From positions 992,001-1,056,000 of the forward strand of contig KV748235.1 of assembly GCA_001692895.1 (NCBI GenBank): 64,000 nucleotides of DNA, written 5' to 3'. The notes below the pieces were generated by a model. That model searched no databases. It had not been told where the DNA came from and worked only from the letters and a program-made list of their open reading frames with translations. How positions within the stretch are numbered: position 1 is the first letter of the stretch; each line of letters opens with the position of its first letter. Positions 33,000 to 45,910 of this stretch are shown here, in pieces. Both the position numbers and the translations under genes were made by a program. The stretch is from Cenococcum geophilum 1.58. Taxonomy: Eukaryota; Ascomycota; Dothideomycetes; Gloniales; Gloniaceae.

Positions 33000-35900
33000 C
33001 TACTTAAAACGTTGTCCCCTAACGTTTCTTTACAGACCCTATTTAGTAGGTAAAAAACGCTTAAGGATAAAAAAAAATAACCTAATACCTAGTATACCTT
33101 TAACTCCTCCAAAGCTGCCTGCACCCCTTCCCTATTTATTGCCTCTGTTCTATATTATTTACGCCTTCCGCCTTAAGCTCTGCATTTATATCATTCTATA
33201 TATTAACGACACTAACTTAGAGTTTTGAAGACACCTTTTTACGGACAGTATTTATTTCCGCTTGTATTGTCTTCTATATAGGAGGTTAGAGAACACTAGA
33301 ATTAATTATCTATTCTTCTAAAGTAGTACCCTTTTTTGAAATTGGTAAAGGCGTTGGGCGGTGTAATACTGCTAGCTTATTAATATTCTCTAAAATATTA
33401 ATAAATGCTAGCAAATATTTAGAAGCAGCATTTCGGAAGCCATTTTCTTTAAGCTTACTTATATCCTTTGGCTCCTAGTCGATTTCTATAGGCGCTACCT
33501 TATTATTAAATATATTAGGACTAAGGTTTAGCGTAGTAGTCCTAACGCCCTAAGGCGTAATAGCCCTAGCCTCGCCTTTAGAATAGCCTTTAGAACTATA
33601 ATTGGTTAGTAGGGGAATGTAAAAGTTATACCAGCTAGGTTATGTTTATATTCTAGATCCGAAACTAAGTCTTTAGGATATTCTAGGTCATCTACAGGAC
33701 GCTTACGCCCTTATTCTTTTGCTAAAAAGTAAGACTTTACCCCAAATACCTCTCGCTTAAATTCCTTTAGCTCTCTAAAGCTCTTATAAATAGCCTTAGT
33801 AATACGCATCCTATGTCTTTCCTAAAATACTTTATATTTATTATTTAATAAAGGATCTAGGATTAACTGTTGCTCTCTTCTTACTTAAGGGTCGTTCTAT
33901 AAAAGTCTCCTAACTAAAGCATTTAAAATAGCGCTCTTTACCTACAGCTATATAGAGGAGCGTTAGAAATAGGTTCGCTAGTAGGGGTTAAAACTAGGGG
34001 AAAAGCGTTTAGATTTATCTATATAACGGCCTACTAGCTCTTAAGCCCAGGAATCTCCAATCTCTTAGTATTTAGTAGGATTGCGATTAAATCTAGTGTA
34101 ATAATTAAGCGACTTAATATTGCTTAAAAGGCTCCTTATGTAACAGTAGCTTTTATAAACTATATTTTACTAGTCCTTAACGCAATAGGTATCTAGTTAA
34201 GCTTAAACTTTTTAGCATTAGCTTTAGTCTAGGTAGTTTCTATATTTTTAATACGCCCTCTACTATTAAGTTTACTATATTCTTAAAGTAAGCCTACCTA
34301 TTCTGGTATATACTAATATATGCTAGGTAGGAACTCTACGCAAGACTAACTCCCCTTATTAATTAAGGAGATATAAGAATGAAGCTAGCTTTCTTTAGAA
34401 TTTAGCCCTCCTTTATATACTTGCAGAAGGTTAATTTCTAAGTTCCACTTTTTAGGGAGATGGCTACTAAGGAACTAGAGCGTATAGCTTAGATATATAA
34501 TGAAATAAATAGCGCTATCGGCGCGTAAAGCTACTATGTGCTAGTAGTGCTCCAGATCTATCTAAACTGCCTATTATAGCAGAGAATGGCATATAGTCCG
34601 AAAGATACCGCTATTTTTCTCTTTAGCGGTCTTATGTAAATAATACGCATATATATTAAACTCTTCTTTAAAAATATCTAGAATCCTAGTATCTTTTTAC
34701 TATTTAAATAAATTGGCCTAGTGGATTCTAAGCAAATCCTATTCTATTTCCCCTTTTAAGCCTAATATAAGCTTCCTTAACCCTATATAATCTACTTAAT
34801 AATTACTAAGTTGCATAGTAGAATAAGCGTAAATCCTAAGACTATTGTTTATATGCTTAGGATGACTATCCCTTTTAAACTAAAAATAAGAGCTTTTAGC
34901 TGTCTGGAGAATATTAATAGCATTATAGTTTTTAAAGACTAAGTAAATTTATAAATATAAATTTATAGAGAAAGTACTAGTATCTAGTCCTAGTAATCCT
35001 ACTATTTTTTAAAGATATATCCGGTATAGCGCGCGGACTTCTGTCTTATTTCCTTACTAGGCTATAATAAACTATTGTAAGATAAAAGAGACACCACCTT
35101 CTAGTTTTTTCTTTAAATTAAAAGCCTTTATTAATTTAACTAGTGTTTTAGAATGGTACGAGCATTTTATTTTTTATTTCGGCTGTAGTTTCCTAATAAT
35201 TACCTCTCTATTAGCTTTAGTAATTATAGCTACTTTTCCCTTTTATTTGTTAGCTTTACTAAAAGCTAAAGGTTCCGTAGGTCCTATTTTTAGCTTCTTT
35301 TTAGGAGATTTCTTAGAAGCTTTTTTAGCCTTATATTTCTGCAAGGAGCTAGCAATAAAGACATCCTCTAAAGACGTAGATTTATTAGATTTAGAGTCCT
35401 CTTTATTAGCTTTAGAAACCTTACCTCTAAATAGAAACGTACTATATAGCATTTTTACGTTTAAGCCTTTAACCTCTTTAAAAGGTACTAATAAAGGTCC
35501 TAGAGTAACTAGTTCTAGTATAAATCCCTTTCCTCTAGCTTTAATGGTTAAGGCTAGCACTAAAAGCTTATAGCCCTAGCTTAGATAATAGGTAAGTTTT
35601 TATTTCCTAATTAGCTCTTTATTAACTTCTAGTCCAAATTTATAAGTATTAAGGAAATTTAAGGGTATTAGGTATAGAGTCCTTAAGATCCTAGCCTTTA
35701 AGAGTTTTAGGCGGTTTAGTATTATATTATTAACTATCTTTAATATATTCTCTCTGGCGATCTTACTCTTTTTAGCTTAATTAATAAGGATATAAATGCT
35801 TTTTAGTGCGTAATATATATAGAAGAGCTTATAGGGACCTTCTAAAAGTTCCTCTCCCTATTTCTTCTTAACTATATCCCGCATTGTCTTAATTTTATTA

Positions 35901-36244
35901 ATCTTATAAGTAATTTTAGAAAGCTTCCTAATATCTATAAAGGTATTTTCCCACTCTTTACTTTCTAAGTTTCCTTTAAGCTCTCCATCCTTTTTAATCT
36001 TAATTATAGCATTTCTCGCAGCCTTAACTATATTATACTCCTAGTTTAAAATAACCTGTATTAAACTATAATAGATATTTACGCGCTAATTAACTGGGTG
36101 GCTTTAGGCAGCTTTAAGGATAACCTTTATTATTTGCGCCTTTCTTTAGTATGCGAGGGCTATTAACCGGATAGTAGGAGGCGGAGGCATAGAAGGTAAA
36201 GGCGGCGGCCTTCCTTTTAAGCGGAGTTCTATAGTTTTAGGCAT
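33000..36244 (-). pseudogene. ORF-B copy 2
   Basis: From ATG 36,244 (MPKTIELRLKGRPPPLPSMP) the frame runs leftward in register with the 105-codon open stretch 35,560-35,243 (contains KASKKSPKKKLKIGPTEPLA). It is clearly diverged from copy 1, beyond RIP-type changes, with small indels (about 20 bp missing near 33,945). That places the ORF-B duplication before the 12-kb block duplication. Same unrecognised protein. The unit's left boundary is at 32,761. Confidence 0.6.
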
Positions 36245-36352
36245 TTTTATAGTAAAATTCCGCGTATATAATAGGCAATTTAAGAGAAGGGTAATAATAG
36301 TGCTTTTTAACGTAAAGAAAGGTAAATAGGCGTGTATAATTAAATAAAATAG

Positions 36353-36402
36353 GGTAATAGGATAATAGGATAATAGGATAATAGGATAATAGGATAATAG
36401 GA
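36353..36402 (+). repeat. 8-bp microsatellite
   Basis: About six copies of GATAATAG between ORF-B 2 and the spacer; absent at the equivalent place in copy 1. Confidence 0.9.
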
Positions 36403-36481
36403 AGTTAAAATAAAGATCTTATAGTATTTACTAAAAAGGTAAATTAAAATGGTTGTTACGTAAAATCTTAAGATGTTAAGG

Positions 36482-36504
36482 AACTTTAACCGCCAGTTAA
36501 AGTT
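36482..36504. repeat. Palindromic motif (ORF-B unit 2)
   Basis: AACTTTAACC-3 bp-AGTTAAAGTT, the same motif as at 18,397, 31,072 and 58,957, with one arm base changed. Confidence 0.55.
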
Positions 36505-37079
36505 GTCTAATTAGTTAGATTTTCCTTACTAAGATATTTATATAATAATAACTTTAATATTAATAATTTTTTAAAAAAATAAATGAGACTTAGATAATGC
36601 CTAACTTTAACTTTTAGTATGCTTAACTAAGACTTCTTAAAGTAAAGTAGCTCTTCTCTTAACTTAAAAGGAAATGAAAATGTTAATTTAAAAATTATAG
36701 AACGTAAAAATATAAAATACTTATAAGAGATAGTTATTGGTAATAAAGGTAGAAGGAAGAAGACTATATATGCAGTTATTTCTTATAAGAGTAGTTATTA
36801 AGATAGAGGATTTAAAACCAGCTTTAAAGAGCTAAACTCTTTTCCTAATTCCTTGTACTAGTAGGATAAGGTAGGAGTATAGTAGAAGACTCTAATCCTT
36901 ATAGTTACTTTACGTATTTATTATAGAGGTAAAGAAAAGAAAGCGAATGAGTTGCTACTTATAGTAATAGGTGTCCTAAGTAACAGCCTATTTATAAAAG
37001 AATCTTTATAAAAGACTACCTTTTTAGTAGGGTTGTGTGATTCTTAAGATATAGTAAGATCGTAGTATAGTTAGAAGGA

Positions 37080-37430
37080 AGAGACGCTACTATAGCCTCC
37101 TCTTTAGGTGCTTCTTCTTCTATAAAGACTTCTTCTATATTATAGTTGCTTTTATTTATACGGTCTTTTAGTTTAATCCCCTTAGGATCTTATATATGAA
37201 ACCGTTTCAACCGATTCCTATATAGGGTGCCTCCTATTTTAGTACTATTAAGGTCCTTAATTTTATAGAACCCTTTTTCTAATAACCTTTTAATCTAGAG
37301 GGGGCCCTGCCATTTTAGCTACAGCTTTTGCCATTGCGATATATCCTTTACCTTCTTCGTATCTTATATTAGCATAAGCTCTCTAGGCTTAAGCTTACTT
37401 TTATAGGTATTCTTTATCTTATTAAAGTAT
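37080..37430 (-). pseudogene. Ty3/gypsy pol 3' fragment, copy 2
   Basis: Collinear with the first gypsy tail fragment (31,985-32,330), reading in the same direction (GPFRI/RLKRF region). Similarity stops at about 37,430, where the DUF6589 gene region begins. Confidence 0.65.
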
Positions 37431-37449
37431 TCTTTATTAGCTAGATAAT

Positions 37450-40371
37450 AGCTATATATAGAATACTAGAACTAGATAGGAAGTCTATAAGATTAGGTAT
37501 TAAGTATAGCTCTATTAAGTAAGGTATTAATTAGTATTATCTTAGGCTTATCTACGTTAATATTATTAAGGCCTTCTACTACAGAAATACGCCCTTACAG
37601 CTTTGCATTAAAGCTATTAATAAGCGAGTCGTAGTAAGCTAGTTACTTTAGGATTCTTTACTTTCTAGCTCTAGAAGGTTCTGATTATAATAAGGTTAAT
37701 TTAGAAGGTAGCTTTATAGGCTATCTTTTCTTTAAACCCCTAGAGAGCCTTTAGGTTCTAATATTAACAATATCCTTACAGCTAAGGTAACTCTTTTGTC
37801 CACTAGGCCGCCTTATAATAGTAGTTAATAGCTTAAGCATAAGATAATATATATTAGTAGCTGCGTCAGCTAGCGTATAATGTGTGCTATTAAACTGGCT
37901 AAATGTGTCCTCTATAGCATACCGTAGCTCTAGGTAGTAATTAGCAGTAAGTAATACTTAAGTAAATAACTTAGTTATATCTAAACTAGTTCGCCGCTGG
38001 CCTTAAAGAAGAAGCTTAAGAACAAGATTGTAATATTTATTAAGTCGATTAATCTTAAACTAACTATCTTACTAGCCTCTATAATTAACTAATATGCTAG
38101 TAAGTAATAATCTTTAGAGGACTTAATCCGCGGCTTTAGTTATAAGTAATTTAGTAAGGTATAAAGCCAACTATATATATTAACTCTTTGCACTACTAGT
38201 AAAGAGAATATAGTAGTAAATAATTACCCGTTTAATAAGCCTAATATTAGCGTACTTAATAGCAAACTTTAATATAAGGTAAACCTCTATATCTTATATA
38301 AATCGAATATAGTTTTAGAATACCTTATTAACTAGTTTATTACTATAGGACTATTAGCTAGGCAAGAAGAACTCCTCTTAAATACGCTATAAGGTAGTAA
38401 GGAATCTTACTCTTACTACTACCGTTTTATTACCTCTTTTAATATCTTATCCGGTAATCTAATTATTAACCCCCTTATTACCCTAGTCCTTAATATTTTA
38501 AGGAAGAAGACTAAGGAAGTAGGTAGTAATTCGGGCGTTAAAGGACTTAATTATAACCTCCTCTTTATAATAGAACGGCGTTCTATAACCCTAATGCGCG
38601 CTAAGGTGGACCTTGCTATAATCCAACAATTTAAAGTAGTTAAATGGTCCGCGGTAAATGTTGTATATTATATCTATATAGTTAGTTCGCTAATAGAATA
38701 ATCCAGCTACAGGAAGAAACCATTTTAGCTATTTATAGTGACGCTCTTTAAGATAGCGCTCTTGCTATATAGATTAGAGGAGGCCTATAGTCTTCTAATC
38801 GCCATTAATTAAGACTAATTTACTATTATTAAAGGATCCATCCTTATACCCTAGCTAGCCCTCTTAAAACCTATATTTGCTATTATCGCCACTAAATATA
38901 TTCCTAAAAACACTATACGTGCCCTCTAGAGTGCCCTTATTCTCTAGAATTAGACCTAATATAAAGTGGCGTAGCTTTTATGGAAGGAGACGATCTATAA
39001 TAGGTATACTAGGCTAGAAGTCTACAGCAATATTAAGCTCTTTAACTTTTGGTATTGTATATATAATAGCCTTAGTAATCTAATATAACTGGTACTGTTC
39101 TGTATAGCCATCTACCTAGTTGCTAGAATAATTAAAGATCACGCTATAAGTAAGCTATTCTATAGGTTTAAGTATAAAAGTATAAAGACCGTTATATAGA
39201 AACTTAGGGTTAAGTATAAGCTTAGAAGTAGTAGCAGAGAGGTGCTTATTAGTATTTAATATAGTCTTGTATTAAACCCTTTTATTTTAGTTAAAGTTAT
39301 TATATACAACTATTAGCTAGTTCCGGTTCTTTAAAGTAGTTACCTTAATTATACGCTATAAGAAAGTTACTATTTATTACACTAGCAGTAACTAAGACGC
39401 CTTAAGTACGCGATCTATAGCTAAGATACCTTAACTATGCCCTCCGCTTGCAGTAATAAAGGTGTCTTATTTAAACCCTTAAGTATAAAAGTATATACCC
39501 TACTAACTTTCTCTAGTTCCTTTTGTATTTTGGTAAGACCGGTATATAATATTATAACTCCTAACTTATAAAGAAGCGTAATATATCTTTATTTAACACC
39601 TATATTGTGTAAATAAACCCCTAAAGCAGTATAGAACTAGTAGCTAGCTTAAGGGGCTTATATATTTGCTAGGATTGCGTATACTATAAAGAGCTTATTA
39701 TAGTAAGGCGTAATATCGCAAGAATTGGCATATAGCCTTTACTAAACTAAAGCTATAAGGAAGCTCCATAGCGTTAGAGTAAGGCACTATATATTAGTAG
39801 TAATTGTATTAAGCTTAAGCTTTTTAACTAGTTCTTTAGCGTTAAATTATCTAAGCCTACTAGGAATAATAACTCCGTTCTCTTCTCTTAGGCGTATAAA
39901 ATCCTCTAACTCTTACTCTATCTGCTTATATAGAGGTTCTTAATAAAGCCTTCTTAGCTAGCGATTACCATATACTATAAGCCGTTCCTTAACTTTTAGC
40001 TCTTTAAATATTGCCTTTTATAGCTTATTTGCATGTTACTCTGGCGTATTATAATTAGAAGGGCCGGAAGCGGTTATATAATACTTAATAAAAGTTATAA
40101 TACCCCAGCGGTACTTATACAGCTATTCTAATATTAAATTAACTCTTTTACGTTCTAAATAAAAGACTTATGGTCCTTAATTATTATTTAAAGCTAGCTT
40201 ATCGGTTTAGGTACTCTGGCTATAATAGGAAGAGGGCGGAGGTGGTTATAGGAGAAGTGCGGCTGCTATAACTTAGGGGCGTTAGGCGCGATAACGAGAT
40301 AACGAATTAGAATTGGGTAAATTGGGTAACGTAGTCTTCTTCGCTAGGTTTAATTTGGTAATTCTAGCCAT
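37450..40371 (-). pseudogene. DUF6589-domain gene, RIP-decayed
   Basis: ATG 40,371 opens MARITKLNLAKKTTLPNLPN. One frame continues through EQLYKYRWGIITFIKYYITA, QLRRLYQEPLYKQIEQELED and YLHNIGVKQRYITLLYKLGV. After a frame change near 39,350-39,100 the characteristic block follows: AIIYTIPKVKELNIAVDFQP, LGLILENKGTLEGTYSVFRN, KLVLINGDQKTIGLLQSIQQ, WFLPVAGLFYQRTNYIDIIY (about 39,060-38,690). The ENxGTLEGTY and GDQKT...WxLPVxGLFH patterns are those of the fungal DUF6589 family, which is repetitive and probably mobile but has no proven reaction. The decayed C-terminus runs to about 37,450. It is head to head with a helicase 5' region (40,566). Confidence 0.75.
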
Positions 40372-40565
40372 TAGGAATAGCTTAGGGAGTTATAAAAGTT
40401 AAGATAATTTGGCTTAAAGTAGGTATATATAGGCCTAAATACCCTATACGGGATTAACAAAAATCTAAACCGTATACTAGACCTTCTAACAAAGGTCTTG
40501 CTAAAAGCGGCTAGCGGCTTGGCAAGGTAAGCCTTGGTAAGAAGGTTTAGGAACGAGACAAGTCT

Positions 40566-40919
40566 GGTACACGGTTCGGAAATTTATTAGTCCCTTGCGC
40601 CGATTTGTATGTAATTCTTATATAAACTCACGCGCTATACTATTTTTTTAGCTACTAATTAATAACAAACTAACATCTTTATAAATAATTAGCAAACGTT
40701 ACGTTCTAGAACTTTGCAGGGCGATTCTAACGCTGCCAAAATTATTGCGAACGGCCTGGTGGTTACCGCTACGTTTCGCCTAAAATATTGCCACCAAATT
40801 AACACCAAAACAGTAAACATTTAGCCAGAGCCACTAACTCTTAACATTTGACCTCCTATATTAATATTTACAGTAGATAAACACCTAAATAGCTAATGTA
40901 TTGTATCTAGACTAACTCT
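40566..40919 (+). repeat. Truncated third copy of the helicase 5' region
   Basis: GTACACGGTTCGGAAATTT onward matches the start of both helicase modules (24,149 and 52,029) for about 350 bp, and is less mutated here. It stops at N 40,920, where the 12-bp minisatellite begins, so the helicase itself is absent. Confidence 0.85.
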
Positions 40920-40952
40920 NGGCCTTATTACCTGCTCTATTGCTCCTCCGCT

Positions 40953-41700
40953 GCCTGCACAAACGCCTACACAAAAGCCTGCACAAACGCCTGCACGAAC
41001 GCCTGCACGAACGCCTGCACGAACGCCTGCACGAACGCCTATACAAAGCTCTATATAAAGCTCTGCACGAGGCTCTGCCTGAAGCTCTGGTCGAAGGTCT
41101 GGTCGAAGGTCTGATTGAAGGTCTGGTCGAGGGTCTGGTCGAGGGTCTGGTCGAGGGTCTGGTTGAAGGTCTGGTCGAGGGTCTGGCCGAAGGTCTGGTC
41201 GAGGGTCTGCTTGAAGCTCCGGTCGAAGCTCTGGTTGAAGCTCTGCTCGAGGGTCGAAGCTCTGGTCGAAGCTCTGGTCGAGGGTCTGGTCGAAGCTCTG
41301 GTCGAAGCTCTGGTTGAAGCTCTGGTCGAGGGTCTGCTTGAAGCTCTGGTCGAAGCTCTGGTTGAAGCTCTGGTTGAGGGTCGAAGCTCTGGTTGAAGCT
41401 CTGGTTGAGGGTCTGCTCGAAGCTCTGGTTGAGGGTCTGCTCGAAGCTCTGCTCGAGGGTCTGCTTGAAGCTCTGGTTGAGGGTCTGCTTGAAGCTCTGG
41501 TCGAAGCTCTGGTTGAAGCTCTGGTCGAAGCTCTAGTTGAGGCTCTGGTTAAAGCTCTGGTCGAAGCTCTACACGAAGCTCTACATAAAGCTTTGCACGA
41601 GGCTCTGCTTAAAGCTCTGCACAAGGCTCTGCTCGAAGCTCTGTACAAGGCTCTACTTAAAGCTCTGCTTAAAACCTTATATAGAGCTTTAAAGCTCTAC
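40953..41700 (+). repeat. 12-bp minisatellite, array 2 (about 60 copies)
   Basis: About 750 bp of degenerate GAAGCTCTGGTC-type units; the left end is CGCCTGCACAAA-type. It directly follows the truncated helicase 5' region. All frames are open because the unit is four codons, producing spurious ORFs of up to 251 codons on -. Confidence 0.92.
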
Positions 41701-41749
41701 TAACACACAGCACTAATATACTAGGAAGGTTCTATAATTAGCTATATAA

Positions 41750-43450
41750 CCGCCTATATAATAATTATTATTAATTCTATTTATTACCCAATTTGGTCCC
41801 TTTTTAAGTCTATATAGGAAAAAGCCCTATAAGGGGAANNCCCTAAGTATTTCCTTTTAGCTAGTCCTACTCGTTCNATCTTNGCCTAGCTAGTATATCT
41901 TTATATCTTCTAGTCTACCTTATATACTATACTTTCTANGTATATTAGAAGATCTAAAGGGGGTAGTAAGAGGGTTTAGCAATTTGCTAGTAAGCCGCCT
42001 ATAGCTAGGCGGGGGTATTTAGTCCTTAAGGGGCTAGAANAGGGCGTATTATTTAGTGTCCTCCTATTAGATCTTATATGCTATTTAAAACTACTAAAGA
42101 ATTCCTTTACCTATAAGCCATTTTACTACTACCTATAAGCCTCTACTTATAAAGAGTATCTAAGTAATATTATTTATACCTATATTAGTAAGTAGCTAGT
42201 TCCTTACTAAGCGGTAACTATAGAATAGTAGTATATAGTATACTAATTAAATAGGCCACCCGTATATATATTAAGGTAAGATATTTAGAATATAGATATT
42301 AGCTATATATTTAGACTTAAGACCTTTATCTATAGTAGAAAGGCGGCTATAGATTTTACCTTTATTAGTCCTTTATATAGGGAGAAAGTTAGTATTAACT
42401 ATAGGGTATTCTATATAGCTGCGTTATATATTTTTACTACCTTCTTCTATTATTGCTTCTATTTAAGATCTGCCTATCTTATCTATATTAGTAACCCCCT
42501 ATCCTCTATTACTATTATAGCGCTCTACTAGTATAGCGGTAGGTCTTCACTTAGTAAGCTAATAGTTCCTATATTCTTTATCTCTTTCTATTACTTATAG
42601 GTAGAGGGCTTCCTAACTAGTATATTTAGGCGTATCGCCCCTTTAAGGGGCTATTGCTTTATATATATATCTCGTTCCTTATATATATTTTAGTATATAT
42701 TATATATTTTCTTCTACTAGGTAGTCTTATACTATAACTACTCTCTATATAGTAGTTAAGTTAATATATATCGACCTGGATCGGACTTTCCTTACTACTA
42801 TTATACTACTATCTAACGATCTAGATCGTCTATACGAACTATATCTTAGTTATCTCTTAACTTATAACTAAATGTCTTATTAAATATCTTATTACCTATT
42901 TCTATTACCTATTTTAACTTACTTATCTAGACCTACCTAATATATATAAAGAGCCCCCAGAGCCCTCTTTAATAGATAGAGTTCTTATCCTTAATTAACT
43001 GTTTAATAATATATAAGTCTAGTAGTAGAACTAATGCTTTATATTCTAGTATAGCGCGTAGTATTCTTCTATAGGCCCCTATAGTTCTATATAGGTACTA
43101 GTTTTATAGCTTAGCTAGTAGCGCTAAAGAGCTTTTTATTAATACCTTGCTATTTAGTCTTAGGCCCTTAATTCAGGAGCTGTATAGTATTATTAACCTT
43201 ATTACTACTATATATAGTAGGCGTATATATTTAAAAAAGGGTCCTTATATTAAGGTAGTTATTTATAATACTGCTAAAAGTACTACTCCTCTTTTATAAG
43301 TAGTCTATATAATATACTTATTTTAGTTTAACCTAGAGTCTACCTAAACCCCTAGGACCTTAAGGGTAGCTTCTAGTTTTTCTTTATAGCCTTAGATATT
43401 TACTATTAAGGCTAGGTTACTACTTACCCTCCTTTTCCTTATAAAGTAGA
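41750..43450 (-). pseudogene. LINE ORF2 C-terminal fragment (Tad/I-like), minus
   Basis: Minus reading near 43,350-42,950: ATLKVLGVQVDSRLNQNKYI, KYIRLLYIVVIRLIILYSSQ, ALLAKLQNQYLYRTIGAYRR, LEYKALVLLLDLYIIKQLIK. This LGV-D--L-W, R-IY--V-R---YG and Q---LR-I-GAY pattern is the post-RT region of Tad/I-clade fungal LINEs. Reading fades below 42,470. Scattered Ns at 41,839-42,039. It lies head to head with the plus-strand LINE starting near 43,450. Related fragments: 46,270-46,640 (+) and 50,280-50,770 (-). Confidence 0.7.
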
Positions 43451-44619
43451 TAAGCTAGTAATTATCTTAGACTATATACCTATATGGATAATACTTAATA
43501 TCGCCACATTAGTGTAATAAACCCGCTAAAGACACGTTACTAAGAAATTTAACTTAAAAAAGTATACCTAGAAAGTTACTAATAGGCTAGTAGCTATACC
43601 TTATCTAAAGGATTATATAAGTATACTTAATAAAAATACATACCTAAAGGCCCTAGCCTAGAAAATACGTCTACCCGTAAATAGTTGCTAGAAATGGCCT
43701 AACTACTTTATAGCCGTAAAAAGGGTAAGGTAATAGTATAGCGTAATTAATAAAGCTACTTACTAATAGAGCTATAAGGCCACTTAAAGAATTAGGCCTA
43801 AGAAGATAATATAAAGGAGGATATAGAAATAGCTAGCGCTAATTTTCTAGAAGAAATTACCTTAAATTTTACTAAACTATATAATAAGGGACTCTAGCGT
43901 ATATTAAAGTAAAGTAAGCAAGCTACTAAAGAGACGCTAGGGGACTTTTAACTATTTTATACTTTACTAGATAGAATAGGACTAGTATAATATAAATAAT
44001 AACAAGGAGAGATTAAAAATATTAGTAGAGATTTTTTTTAGGCGCGGGGCTAAACAGACCTATAGAGATATTAGTAGCTAATTTTTACCCCTTATCCATT
44101 AAATATAAGTTATATAAATATTAGTAAAAGAAAATAAAGGGACGCTATATAAAAGCTCCCTACTAGTAAAGGCGTTTAAGGCTAAATAAGCTATAAATAA
44201 GGCAATTAAAGCTGTAGTAAAAGTAGTAGTAATATAATTTGCTAACGTCGTAAACTACCTACCTTTAGAGAGGCGAACTACCTAAATACTTTAAAGTAAT
44301 AACTATAGTCGTCTTATAAAAGGTATAAAAAAAGACTACTCTATTTTAGAAAGCTACTAACCTTAAAAAGGCTTTTAAAAAAGATAGTTATAAAATGTAT
44401 ATAAGAAGCGGCAGAAGNATAAAAGCTACTACCGTAGATATAAATAAGCGTAAGAAAGAAAAGATTAACCCTTTTAGCCCTCTTTCTAATTACCTCTAGT
44501 ATTTAAGCGGTATAGTAAGCTTACCTAAGGTATATTATATCTATACTAAGTCTAAACCTAAGCGGAATATTTAATAATATATTATATAAGAGATTTTTAT
44601 AAATCCTAAGAAATAAAGG
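43451..44619 (+). pseudogene. LINE ORF2 RT domain, 5' part (interrupted)
   Basis: Plus reading is weak at first, then becomes RT-like, e.g. LPKYFKVITIVVLQKVQK near 44,290, then LSLNLSGIFNNILYKRFL and ILRNKGLL just before 44,620 (the SGAFDNV motif of LINE RTs, RIP-altered). The frame is cut by the TRIM at 44,625 and resumes at 46,113. The section before about 44,200 is assigned by position only. Confidence 0.6.
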
Positions 44620-44624
44620 CCTAC
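44620..44624. repeat. 5-bp target duplication of TRIM, left
   Basis: CCTAC, repeated exactly at 46,108-46,112. Confidence 0.9.
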
Positions 44625-44821
44625 TGTTGGAATGTATGGACAGGAATATATGGATAGAGGTTACGTGGTCATGTATCTGATTAGTTATCCTTATAGTGAC
44701 TTATTAGCCCCCCCCTATTTAGGCACCGCGATCCTTACGATCCTCTGCGAGAGAATATGAATGAATTAAGAACCAGTTACCTTATATTGCAATTGCAGTA
44801 CCTCCCCGGGTGATACCAACA
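44625..44821 (+). repeat. 5' LTR of TRIM
   Basis: 197 bp, TGTTGG...CCAACA termini; contains a CCCCCCC tract and CTATTTAGGCACC. Confidence 0.92.
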
Positions 44822-44864
44822 CTGATTAGTGTTATCACAGATCAGCCAGGTGTTATTACGAAGA

Positions 44865-45430
44865 GAGGCACCACGCGATCGCTCCTACCAAGGCCCGTCG
44901 ACCACGTTGTGTTTGCTAAGGAGAACCCTTCCTGTATAGGCCCTAGGAACTTAAAGAACCGACTCCTCCAAGGCTTCGTTCGGTTCGTGTCCATTACGCA
45001 AATTAACCCCGTACGATCTCTTTACTGAGTGCCAGTACCCCCAATACCTAAGAGAGACACCACGCGATCGCTCCTACCAAGGCCCGTTGATCACGTTGCG
45101 TTTGCTAAGGAGAACCCTTTCTGTATAGGCCCTGGGAACTTAAAGAACTGGCTTCTACCAAGGCTTCGTCCGGTTCGCGTCTATTACGTATACTAATACC
45201 TAGTACGACCTCTTTACTGAGTGCCAGTATACCTAGCAGCGTCAGCAGCACCTAATACCTAGCAGCGTTAGCAGCACCTAATACCCAACGAGAGACAACA
45301 CGCGATCGCTCCTATTAAGGCCCGTTGATCACGTCGCGTTTGCTAAGGAGAACCCTTCCTACCAAGGCCCTGGGAACTCAAGAACCGACTCCTACCAAGG
45401 CTTCGTTCGGTTCGCGTCTACTACGCAAAT
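44865..45430 (+). repeat. Three tandem repeats inside TRIM
   Basis: Units begin near ACCACGCGATCGCTCCTACC at about 44,870, 45,058 and 45,298 and share GTTTGCTAAGGAGAACCCTT and CAAGGCTTCGT(T/C)CGGTTCG. Spacing is about 190-240 bp. Short AGCAGCGT(C/T)AGCAGCACC repeats fall between units 2 and 3 and after unit 3 (45,235-45,490). Confidence 0.85.
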
Positions 45431-45910
45431 TAATAACTAGCAGCATTAGCAGCACCCTATAACCCAGCAGCGTTAGCAGCATCCTATAACCCTAACACTG
45501 TCTGCTACCTTCCTTACAGATCTGCCACGTTGAAAAATCACGTCAACAGCGCGCCCCCAGACGCCTGTGGACCCGACCCTACCGACAAGCCTCGTGCCGA
45601 TATGTATACGAACTTAAACTAACAAGACTCCGTGCCGATCTGCCTACGGAACTGACCCTATACTAGTACTGTACTGCTATATACCATTGACAAACTGATA
45701 GCGCCGCTATGCCTACTATTATGATACTGATCGCGCTAATACGCCTGCGATCTACCGACCGAATAATCGTGCCTGTACGCCTACGATTAACCGACCGACT
45801 GATAGACAAGCTCTATGCTTGACCACTATTACTACCGCCGCTGGTACCGTACTACTACATCGACAGAGTCTATATATTGGTGGTTTTACGTATAAAGAAA
45901 GAACTGCTAG

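Noticed and set aside
35247-35573. 108-codon plus ORF, and 63,235-63,477
   Set aside because: Antisense shadows of ORF-B.
40953-41700. CRISPR array
   Set aside because: The 12-bp units are contiguous, with no spacers, in a fungal genome.
40893-41703. Long open frames on both strands (up to 251 codons) encoding Ser-Arg-Ala or Leu-Val-Glu-Ala repeats
   Set aside because: They are produced by the 12-bp minisatellite, whose unit is four codons; overlapping frames are open on both strands with no non-repeat domain.
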